DNA from: an uncultured Dysgonomonas sp.
GTDB lineage: Bacteria; Bacteroidota; Bacteroidia; Bacteroidales; Dysgonomonadaceae
Direction of reading: 5' to 3'
DNA length: 9,908 bases
Assembly (NCBI GenBank): GCA_945292135.1
Contig: CALYRA010000015.1
Coordinates: 1-9,908 of the forward strand
Shown piece after piece: positions 1 to 7,195 of the stretch. Position 1 is the first letter of the stretch. The number at the start of each line of letters is the position of its first letter. A program made the translations under genes and the position numbers. The notes below the pieces were generated by a model that saw only the letters and a program-made list of their open reading frames with translations, was not told the origin of the DNA and did not search any database.

Positions 1-30
1 TTTATTCTTTATTTAATATAGAATTATCTT

Positions 31-2526
31 CTAATTGACAATTATAAATTCTCCGTCATCAATTTTGCTTCCTACTTTTTCATCATCATCCGGATTGTAT
101 GTTTTAGGATTTAAATCATCATCTTCTTCATCTTCCGATTCTTGATTTTCGAGACCCATCGCTCGATTTTCCTTGAGAATTGTTTTCAATTCATCCTCTA
201 ATTCAAATTCATTCATCAAGTTTGTAGCTTCAATGTCGAGGGGTATTCGATAAATTTTCCTAAAATCAAGATTACATGCATTTAATAAATGCTGAACGGC
301 TTCTTCTTTTTTATCTATATTATATGCTGATATGGCTAATAGATATTCTACATTCGTATTTGGTTCTAATGTTTTCAAAACATCATACGCTTTGCCAAAT
401 TGGTCTAATGAGGCGTAACATAATGCGGTGTTAAAATCTCCTTTAGCTGCCAAGATCCCTAAAGCTTCCATATAATTTTTTTTCTTCATATGTTCTAAAG
501 CCAAAGAATACTCATTATTAACTACTCTATAAACTGAATCCGCAACTCCCATATATGGACGGCTCATATTAAAGATCACATCAATTTTACGCAGTCTTGG
601 ATAGATATCATAATATATGATACCATAATCTACTCCAAACTTCTGAGCAATTTTGCGTTCTGTTTCATCTGGATAGACAGCGTTATCAATCAAATTCAAA
701 ATTTGACTTTTAAATCTTATATCCGGATGCTTTTCTACTTCATCTCTTAGTCCTGACCAGTCTTCTCCCTCATATTTTGCCTTGAAGACTTCATTTACGT
801 TCGCATCGGGTGGTAAAACCTTTTTAAGATATTCTTTCATTCCGACACTACGTTTTTTAGACAATTCCAAGTTTAACGTATAATCTCCTTCAAGGGATGA
901 GTAAGCTTTCAAAATTACACTATCTATAATCAATCCTCTTTCGTACCTGTTCTTATTATATGCTGTAAGAATCGAATCTACCTGCGCTTTATTATCCATA
1001 TAATCTATTTCAAGCTCTGATTTTCCGGCGCGATATTTTGGCATCACTGATTGCTCATCGTATACCGAACGGAATAATTTCACTTCTGAATAAGCCAGCG
1101 TAGAATCAACCAATGCTGAAAGATCTGTAAAGAAATAGGTCAATGTATCGCTTCCCGGCATTCTATAGCTGCTCAGATCGTCTGCTTCTACTTTTCCCCC
1201 GACAGCCATTCTTACGTAAGCCATACCGGGAGTTACGGGATAACTTTGGCTAAATCTATATTGAAATTCTGTTTCTGGTCCGGCAGCCATTATCGTATCG
1301 AGATATAAATCTTTGTATTCTCCTTTTGGATATTTCACCAATTCTTTATATAAAGAGGGGTCACGTATGATTGCAGCTTCATTAAGCGCGATTTCATCAA
1401 ATCGATATCTATATTTTGCAAACAGCAAAGAATCCATATCTGTTATCGAATTCCTTTCAATATCATCGAACGTACGTCCCGATTCAAAAATATCTCGATA
1501 TTGTTTTGGAACTTCATCTAATGTCAATTCGGGATTTAGGTCAATCGCTTCGGGATCAAGACCAACATTGTATTCGTCCAAATATTGAGCGTATAGTCCG
1601 GTGGTATCTACACCTTCTCCAAAGTCTGGTAAAACGCGTTGGCTTGCTTTTATTTCATTCTCTTGACGCTTCTTTTCAATTTCCGCTACTTGCTGCGAAG
1701 CATTCAACGCTTTCTTAGTTTCATATTCTGTTTTCCACTTCTCATATGAAGATTGCCTTTTCCATTCATCATTATATGACTTCGTATAGTTTCTACTTAA
1801 TCCTTTCAAGTCTTTAGCAAGTCTTTTATGATCAAAGAAAGGGTTACTATCATATTCTGAGGAATCTGCAAAGCTTTTTAAAACATTTTCGTAATTAATT
1901 TCATCCAGATCTTGTTTTTGAGCAAATTTCTCACCTGTTATCAATAACGACCTCATGTTTGAAACAGAATCTCCTAAAATCAGTATTGGTCTGAGAAGTA
2001 CTCTCCATCTTGGCGACAAAAGGGCCGGAGGTAAAGTTATATTAAAATCTGCTTTCGCATGTCCATTACGTATCGAAGCAAAACGGATATTTGATTTTGT
2101 TACCACATCTTTCAAATGGGGATAAGCTTCTAAATATTTATATCTGAGCGCAATAGAGTCATCGACAAGCGTATCTTCGTCAAATCCGGGAAAAACGACA
2201 AATTGAAGAAGATAGTCCTCATCGGGAAGCGCCAATTTAGAGCGTTCTAAGCTGGTTGTCGGAATACCATACATTTTAGCAAACCCGAATTTATTTGGAA
2301 ATTCAAAATCCGCTCTTTCTGAACTCATAAAAAGAGGCTTAACCAATGGCGTTCCCTTTTTTCTAAATTGGGATGAATGAGAAAAGTCTACAATTTCTTT
2401 ATCAGATCCATCCACTGTTTTAGTTGAAGAACACGAAACAATAGTAAACAAAACTACAAATATGATTGCAGGAATGTAAAATATTGCGGTAAGGGTTGTT
2501 TTTTCGTTAAAAGAATATTTTTTCAT
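31..2526 (-). CDS. Large OmpA-like/TPR envelope lipoprotein (paralogue B)
   Basis: This 831-residue protein begins with a lipoprotein signal: hydrophobic segment about 12-30 and lipobox IVSC with Cys32, followed by Ser-Ser, so outer-membrane sorting is likely. A beta-rich region (about 148-200; WRVLLRPILILGDS, LLITGEKF) precedes a helical stretch rich in Lys and Glu (230-300). A conserved central block (338-383) reads DEVPKQYRDIF, TDMDSLLFA and YRFDEIALNE. The OmpA-like domain (about 480-655) contains MPKYRAGKSELEIDYMDNK, AYSSLEG, NLELSKKR, GEDW and IYPRLRKIDVIF. TPR-like helices (671-755) and an acidic tail (about 792-831) end the protein. It is paralogous to the 809-residue protein 151 nt upstream. 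In the OmpA-like domain the Asp expected to bind diaminopimelate is Ser544, while Arg559 is kept, so peptidoglycan binding is uncertain. The stop lies 30 nt from the window edge with no visible terminator. No specific function is recognised. Confidence 0.8.
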   Translation of the reverse strand: MKKYSFNEKTTLTAIFYIPAIIFVVLFTIVSCSSTKTVDGSDKEIVDFSHSSQFRKKGTPLVKPLFMSSERADFEFPNKFGFAKMYGIPTTSLERSKLALPDEDYLLQFVVFPGFDEDTLVDDSIALRYKYLEAYPHLKDVVTKSNIRFASIRNGHAKADFNITLPPALLSPRWRVLLRPILILGDSVSNMRSLLITGEKFAQKQDLDEINYENVLKSFADSSEYDSNPFFDHKRLAKDLKGLSRNYTKSYNDEWKRQSSYEKWKTEYETKKALNASQQVAEIEKKRQENEIKASQRVLPDFGEGVDTTGLYAQYLDEYNVGLDPEAIDLNPELTLDEVPKQYRDIFESGRTFDDIERNSITDMDSLLFAKYRYRFDEIALNEAAIIRDPSLYKELVKYPKGEYKDLYLDTIMAAGPETEFQYRFSQSYPVTPGMAYVRMAVGGKVEADDLSSYRMPGSDTLTYFFTDLSALVDSTLAYSEVKLFRSVYDEQSVMPKYRAGKSELEIDYMDNKAQVDSILTAYNKNRYERGLIIDSVILKAYSSLEGDYTLNLELSKKRSVGMKEYLKKVLPPDANVNEVFKAKYEGEDWSGLRDEVEKHPDIRFKSQILNLIDNAVYPDETERKIAQKFGVDYGIIYYDIYPRLRKIDVIFNMSRPYMGVADSVYRVVNNEYSLALEHMKKKNYMEALGILAAKGDFNTALCYASLDQFGKAYDVLKTLEPNTNVEYLLAISAYNIDKKEEAVQHLLNACNLDFRKIYRIPLDIEATNLMNEFELEDELKTILKENRAMGLENQESEDEEDDDLNPKTYNPDDDEKVGSKIDDGEFIIVN

Positions 2527-2640
2527 AAAGGTTTCACTTTATCATTTCATTGTATAGTGAGTAATTCTTTTGGGATCTATATATACAATATCTGTCATTA
2601 CAATTAGAAATTCATATTATAATTCGAAGTATTGCGTATC

Positions 2641-2648
2641 CAAATATA
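2641..2648 (-). promoter_or_regulatory. Candidate Bacteroidetes promoter -7 element for the 831-residue gene
   Basis: TATATTTG on the minus strand matches the TAnnTTTG consensus exactly. It lies 30 nt past the stop of the 809-residue gene and about 115 nt before the ATG of the 831-residue gene. No -33 TTTG is found at standard spacing. It is the same octamer, in the same place relative to the upstream stop codon, as the candidate before the 809-residue gene. That supports, but does not prove, separate transcription of the two paralogues. Confidence 0.4.
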
Positions 2649-2677
2649 TCAATAGTTTTGTTATAATTTTATTTTCG

Positions 2678-5107
2678 TTACAAATTATATTTATCTATTA
2701 AAGATACTATTTCAGGATCGCACGGAACTCGTTTCGCTTTAGCAGGATCTTTTTCACAAGCTGATTGTAAAAGTTCGATCGCTTCAGATTCACGACCCAT
2801 ACGATATGAAACAATTGCTTTCAAATAATCAACGTCTGGACTTGATTTTAAATAATTTAATACCTCATAAGCTTTTTCATTATGTCCCATCGAAGCTAAA
2901 CATACGGCTGTATTATAATCGGGATATTGTGATAATATTTGCAAAGCATCCCAATATTTACGCTCTCGCATCAATTTCAGCCCATTTTCATATCCGGGTT
3001 GTTCTGCGTATTCAAATCCTTCTTCTTCTTGCATATTAGGACGGTGGATAAAAAATATAACTTCTACCTTACGCAATGTAGGATATATAGAATCTTGTAT
3101 TATTTTGAAATCTCTGCTGAATTTCTTTTTAATTTCCCTTTCTGTAATATCTGGTTCAGTAGTCGCGTAAATCATATCCAAAATCTCTTCCTTGTTAGGC
3201 ATATCTGAACGTCGGTTAATCTGACGCACAAGTTCTTTCCAATCTTCACCGACAGGTTGTACTCTAAAGTTATTTTCCACGTCAAGCATCGGAAAGGCAT
3301 GATCGGCAATAAAACTCTTAAATGATTTACCGCGTTTTTCGCATAAGCTATAGTTTGTATAGAAGTTTCCGTCAAGTGATGCGGAAACCCGAATCAAAGC
3401 GCTATCAACGACTAAGTTCTTTTCTTCTACATTACTTTTGTAATCACTGATGAGTTGCTCAATCCATTTTTTATTATCTAAATACGTCGCTTTGAAGTCT
3501 GTCTTATTTGTTTCAAATTTGGGATAAATAGGTACGCGATTAAACATATTCCTATAAATCTTCGTTTCTTTTATGACTAATTTAGGATCAACCAAATCCG
3601 CCAAAGATGTAAGGGCATATGTCATTGTATCGGGTGAAGACACTTTATAGATGTTATTAGGAAAGGCGTCAATCTCGCGATCAAGTACTAAACGATAGGT
3701 CGTTGCACCTTGTATCACCCTTGTCATATTCGGATAATAATAATAAAAATCCTTGTCTCCATCCATTACGGAATCTAAAGAGGCTTCATAATTATAAGGA
3801 AATGGTATCATTTCTCTTTCCGCATCTTCTCTGGTCGAATCTTTATATTCATTTTCCGCAATCTTATCAAACAAATATCTATTCTGAGCTATTTCTAATG
3901 AATCATTATCGGTCATATGACCATTTGTTATATCTTCCAATTTACGTCCGATTTGAAATATCTCTTTAAATTCTCTTGGGACATCTTCAATTGTTATTTC
4001 GGGCTTAATAAATTTTTCAGGTAAATCTTTTGCTTTTTTTTCAAAATTCTTTATGTGATGTTCAAAGATACCCGTCGTGTCTTTACCGTTGGCAAGTTTA
4101 GACATTTTATCTTCCTGAATATCACGCAATGTTCTAAAATACAAATCCTTACGCTGACCGACTTTTTTAGCTACTTCTTTTGTTTTCTTGTCTATTGTTT
4201 CTGCTTTCCATTTTTCAAAAGCCATTTGCTTTGCCCAGTCTTCATAATATTTATTATAGTATACGTCTTGAAGCGCTCTCAGGTCTTTCTGAATTCCGGC
4301 ATAGTCCACGAACTTTTTGTCATAGTCTTCTTTCTTAACAATTGAACCTACATAACTTTCATAATTCGCGTAAGATTCTTTCTGCTTTTCCTTAAATTCA
4401 GTACCTTTCAGTATAATCTGTTTTAGCGCGATTGCCGAATCATTAAGTAATATTCTGGGAGTCAACGCCAAACTCCATTTGGTTGAGAATAGTTCTTTTG
4501 GTATTTTGAGCAAAAATCCTGTTTGTATCTGATAATTTCTCTCCGGTACATAATTAACCGTGCATTCTTCCAAAATCTTGGATAGGTTAAGTGATGAAGA
4601 TTCATAAACGAGATCATCGTCGCCTGCATTCATATCCATTGGTTGTTCTGCGGCAAGACTATCAACATATTCGACGTTGACTTGTCCGGAAGTTTGTCCC
4701 GATTCTCCGTCATCACTCGTAGATTCTTCTTTACCTGATATCCCAGCCAAAGCTTCCGGACTTGCTTCAGGTTTTGCTTTTAAAGCGTTCGCCATTATAA
4801 CGTCTTTAGCCATAATATAAGCTCCGGTAGAATCAATTTCTAAACCTCGAGTATTTGGCGACTGAATTTCAATTAAAGTACCTAAGTTTAAAAGAGTTTC
4901 AGCTATCTCAGCTTCTTCTTTAGACATCTTTTTAGGTTCATTTTTGGGTAATGGCAGATTTCCTTTTTTGGAAGGACGTTTAACATTTTGAGCTCGTATT
5001 TCGTAAACGCCGAAAGAAGAAAATGAAAATATCAGAGCTATCATCATAGCTATGATATATCTTAATACAGATATGCTAAGTGTTGTTTTGTAATTACTTC
5101 GTTTCAT
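2678..5107 (-). CDS. Large secreted OmpA-like/TPR envelope protein (paralogue A, signal peptide I)
   Basis: This 809-residue protein has a long type I signal peptide (hydrophobic core about 19-33, likely cleavage after IRAQ near 40) and no lipobox. After a basic mature N-terminus come a region rich in Ser, Gly and Asp (about 113-172), a beta-rich stretch (about 180-240; WSLALTPRILLNDS) and a charged helical region (240-365). Next is a strongly conserved block (about 374-420; DVPREFKEIF, TDNDSLEIA, YLFDKIAENE). An OmpA-like domain spans about 512-690, with YPKFETNKTDF, SASLDG, NYSLCEKR, GEDW and SIYPTLRKVEVIF; two to three TPR-like helix pairs (705-790) follow. It aligns along almost its whole length with the downstream 831-residue protein, so the two arose by duplication. 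The OmpA-like part and the GEDW/YPxLR pattern recall Bacteroidales fimbria-associated and OmpA-family proteins. An envelope scaffold touching peptidoglycan is plausible but not shown. The exact function is unknown. Confidence 0.8.
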   Translation of the reverse strand: MKRSNYKTTLSISVLRYIIAMMIALIFSFSSFGVYEIRAQNVKRPSKKGNLPLPKNEPKKMSKEEAEIAETLLNLGTLIEIQSPNTRGLEIDSTGAYIMAKDVIMANALKAKPEASPEALAGISGKEESTSDDGESGQTSGQVNVEYVDSLAAEQPMDMNAGDDDLVYESSSLNLSKILEECTVNYVPERNYQIQTGFLLKIPKELFSTKWSLALTPRILLNDSAIALKQIILKGTEFKEKQKESYANYESYVGSIVKKEDYDKKFVDYAGIQKDLRALQDVYYNKYYEDWAKQMAFEKWKAETIDKKTKEVAKKVGQRKDLYFRTLRDIQEDKMSKLANGKDTTGIFEHHIKNFEKKAKDLPEKFIKPEITIEDVPREFKEIFQIGRKLEDITNGHMTDNDSLEIAQNRYLFDKIAENEYKDSTREDAEREMIPFPYNYEASLDSVMDGDKDFYYYYPNMTRVIQGATTYRLVLDREIDAFPNNIYKVSSPDTMTYALTSLADLVDPKLVIKETKIYRNMFNRVPIYPKFETNKTDFKATYLDNKKWIEQLISDYKSNVEEKNLVVDSALIRVSASLDGNFYTNYSLCEKRGKSFKSFIADHAFPMLDVENNFRVQPVGEDWKELVRQINRRSDMPNKEEILDMIYATTEPDITEREIKKKFSRDFKIIQDSIYPTLRKVEVIFFIHRPNMQEEEGFEYAEQPGYENGLKLMRERKYWDALQILSQYPDYNTAVCLASMGHNEKAYEVLNYLKSSPDVDYLKAIVSYRMGRESEAIELLQSACEKDPAKAKRVPCDPEIVSLIDKYNL

Positions 5108-5326
5108 ATATAAAAACTTAAACTGTGTGTCTATGTTATATGTTAGTACCAGTGTAACGGTATACGTATTGAATTAATTTCTCTTTAGAAACCCACATAA
5201 ATCTACTTATTTTTTTAGAATAAAATATTAATCCGCATGAAAAAACAATCTTTTCATCCGTTACGACAATAACCGTTAACCAGCATCTACCAATATATAA
5301 TGTATCTCTGTGCTAAAATATCGCTA

Positions 5327-5334
5327 CAAATATA
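5327..5334 (-). promoter_or_regulatory. Candidate Bacteroidetes promoter -7 element for the 809-residue gene
   Basis: The minus strand reads TATATTTG, an exact match to the Bacteroidetes sigma-70 (SigABfr) -7 consensus TAnnTTTG, and continues as TATATTTGTAGC. It lies just past the GNAT stop codon in noncoding DNA. I see no TTTG -33 element at the usual distance; the nearest TTG upstream is about 12 nt too far away. Transcription from here would give a leader of roughly 210 nt. The match is short and the region AT-rich, so confidence is moderate. Confidence 0.45.
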
Positions 5335-5355
5335 ATCCTTTTTTTTTAATTTATA

Positions 5356-6294
5356 TCATATTTTAACAACATATATATCATATATAATTCCTCTTGCTCC
5401 AAATCCTTCTTTCTGATATATCAATTTTTCATTCAGAAGAAGTCCATTGTTTTCATTTGATGTTCCGTAATCAAAATACGTCTTGCCTTTTTGCGTATAT
5501 ATGTTTATTACAAAATCAATTAGGCAATCCATGACCCCGATTGATTTCCCTTTTGCGGTTGCTGATGAATATTGAACATGAACCAATTTATCTGTTTCGA
5601 ACAACAAACATCCTCCTTGAACCAATCCGTCATTATCTTTGGCCACATACAAGTGTATATTCTGTGGAAATTTATCTTTCAAATAAACGATTTCTTCTAT
5701 GGTATGAACAGGCGTACTATTGTATTTCGTTTGTAAATTCGTTTCAAGAATTTTCCAAAAATCTTCAAAATTCGAAGAATATTCCACTGATACATTTTCT
5801 GATATAGATTTCTTAATGCCACTTTTTCGAGTCCTTGAATATTCTATACTTTTAGGCAATAGGATTGCGGAAGATATATTTCGCTCAGTTACTGCCGCTC
5901 CAAATCTAAACAAAGCATAGAGGTCTTCTTCTGCGGGATATGAATGATAAATATGCGGTACGGCTTTGTATATTATTTTCTCGATTCCCTGTTGCTTAAA
6001 TGTAAATATCAAATATTCAAATATTTTCAAGACAACTTCCGCTGTAATGGTAATGCTCATGACCAATCCGCCATATGTAAGTCCCTTGTGGGTGTAAAAG
6101 ACCTTATTTTCAATGTGTCCCGGCATCAAAGCGACAAGTTCATCTTCAATAAAAAACATTAATGAATATTCCTTAAATTTTTCTCCATGATATTCTATAA
6201 AATCACGAAAAAACAGGAATGTGCCGTTCTTCGATTTTTTTACAAAATCATCCCATTGTTTCTTATATGTGTGGTTATATACCTCAATTCGCAT
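5356..6294 (-). CDS. FemAB-like GNAT-family acyltransferase
   Basis: This 312-residue protein has no signal peptide and is probably cytoplasmic. It shows the two-lobe pattern of FemAB-like/Acetyltransf_6 proteins. The N-terminal lobe includes GTFLFFRDFIEYHG (24-37) and THKGLTYGGLV (68-78). The C-terminal lobe has HTIEEIVYLKDKFP (197-210), IHLYVAKDNDGLVQGG (213-228), VHVQYSSATAKGKSIG (238-253) and the closing YFDYGTSNENNG...KEGFGARGIIYDIY (273-308). Members placed beside FdtA-type isomerases are usually taken to acylate the amino group of dTDP-3-amino-3,6-dideoxy sugars for surface glycans. Here that is inferred from the neighbour, and another acyl acceptor is possible. The start ATG at 6294 overlaps the cupin stop by 11 nt, which suggests coupled translation. 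It appears to be the last gene of the operon: a 248-nt gap with a promoter-like motif follows, and no terminator hairpin is visible. Confidence 0.82.
   Translation of the reverse strand: MRIEVYNHTYKKQWDDFVKKSKNGTFLFFRDFIEYHGEKFKEYSLMFFIEDELVALMPGHIENKVFYTHKGLTYGGLVMSITITAEVVLKIFEYLIFTFKQQGIEKIIYKAVPHIYHSYPAEEDLYALFRFGAAVTERNISSAILLPKSIEYSRTRKSGIKKSISENVSVEYSSNFEDFWKILETNLQTKYNSTPVHTIEEIVYLKDKFPQNIHLYVAKDNDGLVQGGCLLFETDKLVHVQYSSATAKGKSIGVMDCLIDFVINIYTQKGKTYFDYGTSNENNGLLLNEKLIYQKEGFGARGIIYDIYVVKI
6284..6294 (-). promoter_or_regulatory. 11-nt stop/start overlap, cupin into GNAT gene
   Basis: The cupin gene ends in ATGCGAATTGA on the minus strand. The first three bases are the GNAT start and the last three are the cupin stop. 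Such overlaps usually mean that ribosomes finishing the first gene reinitiate at the second, giving matched amounts of both proteins. The coupling is inferred; the overlap is directly visible. Confidence 0.7.
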
Positions 6295-7195
6295 GTTGAC
6301 GATATTTTAGATATTCAGAATAAGTATTAATATAATCATCCGCGCTATATTTCTCCGAAGCCAAGACCAAACAAACTGCTCCTGAAGAATATTCTTTTTC
6401 ACAAGTCCACACTCCGGGGGGAACATATAGTCCAATATTAGAGTTATTCAATGTTATGGTTCTTTTATTTTCTCCATCATCCAACTCTACCTTAAAACTC
6501 CCGTATGCCGCAATTAAAATTTGATGGCAGCGTTTATGCGCATGCATTCCTCTCTCCGCTCCTGCGGGTATATCATAGATATAAAATAAGCGTTCGATGC
6601 TGAATGGAATATTTTGCAAGTTATTTACTGTGATAACGTTTCCCATCCTTCGTTCAATTATCGGGAATTCTATCAGAAAGCAATCGTTTATGTTATTATT
6701 TTGCGTCTCTAAATCATTTATTTGTAAAGAAGGTCTTGCTTCATAAAGTACCGGCGTTCTGCATAAATTTACAATCGCCTCTTTATAAACCGTGAAGTTA
6801 CGAATATAATCAGACTCATCGTATAACGTAGAGGAAAGTACTAAACAGATAGAGTTTGCCGAAAAATTTTCAAATCTTCGCCATATCATATTTGGTACAT
6901 ATAAGGCTTTAAATGATTGATTCAAGGTATATTTCCGTTCTTTATATCCATCATGAAGCGCAACATCAAAACTTCCCGATAAGGCAATAATAATTTCATG
7001 CCTGCTCCGAAAAGCGTGGCTTTGGCAAGTATACCCCTCCGTAACGCCATAAATCCAATATACCCGAGCTATATTGAACGGTATATGTTCTTCCGCTTCG
7101 ACAAAAGACAAGTTACCTCTTTCATCGTTCATTCGAGACAATTCAACAAGCTTTTCTATTTTATCGCCAAGTACGCCATTTATTTTTTCAGCCAT
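6284..7195 (-). CDS. Tandem FdtA/WxcM-type cupin protein (sugar 3,4-ketoisomerase-like)
   Basis: The 303 residues hold two FdtA/WxcM-type cupin domains, about 13-138 and 172-298, joined by an Asn-rich linker. Single-domain relatives of about 140 residues (FdtA, QdtA) convert dTDP-4-keto-6-deoxyglucose to the 3-keto sugar on the way to Fuc3NAc or Qui3NAc. The second domain has the family pattern: RLFYIYDIP, then RGMHAHK with the paired histidines H218 and H220, GSFKVELDDG, GLYVPPGVW and CLVLASEKY. The first domain aligns along its length (RVYWIYG, GSFDVALHDG, ALYVPNMIW, CLVLSS) but reads CQSHAF where the second reads RGMHAH, so one histidine of the pair is Phe62. The C-terminal half is probably catalytic and the N-terminal half structural or altered. 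The ATG at 7195 lies inside the last codons of the EnvC-like gene. A start at Met22 would cut into the first domain. Confidence 0.85.
   Translation of the reverse strand: MAEKINGVLGDKIEKLVELSRMNDERGNLSFVEAEEHIPFNIARVYWIYGVTEGYTCQSHAFRSRHEIIIALSGSFDVALHDGYKERKYTLNQSFKALYVPNMIWRRFENFSANSICLVLSSTLYDESDYIRNFTVYKEAIVNLCRTPVLYEARPSLQINDLETQNNNINDCFLIEFPIIERRMGNVITVNNLQNIPFSIERLFYIYDIPAGAERGMHAHKRCHQILIAAYGSFKVELDDGENKRTITLNNSNIGLYVPPGVWTCEKEYSSGAVCLVLASEKYSADDYINTYSEYLKYRQHAN
7180..7195 (-). promoter_or_regulatory. 16-nt stop/start overlap, EnvC-like into cupin gene
   Basis: The minus strand reads ATGGCTGAAAAAATAA. The ATG opens the cupin gene, while the same bases in another frame encode the C-terminal Trp-Leu-Lys-Lys and stop of the EnvC-like protein. 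This joins an envelope gene physically to a sugar-modification gene and suggests translational coupling. Confidence 0.7.

Noticed and set aside
1..30. Terminator after the 831-residue lipoprotein gene
   Set aside because: The 30 bases before the window edge are AT-only apart from two G/C pairs and form no stable stem; any terminator would lie outside the window.
1313..1718. Plus-strand open frames inside the 831-residue gene
   Set aside because: They lie wholly opposite a well-supported coding region, overlap each other, and their translations show no domain, signal or protein-like pattern. They are shadow frames.
2806..4345. Several open frames opposite, or in another frame of, the 809-residue gene, including one on the same strand at 3172-3375
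   Set aside because: The paralogue alignment runs unbroken through this region in the main frame, so there is no frameshift or nested gene to explain. The translations are low-quality, rich in Phe, Ile and Leu.
5335..5350. T-rich run after the acyltransferase gene as an intrinsic terminator
   Set aside because: On the transcribed minus strand it is an A-run, not a U-run, and no GC-rich hairpin precedes it.
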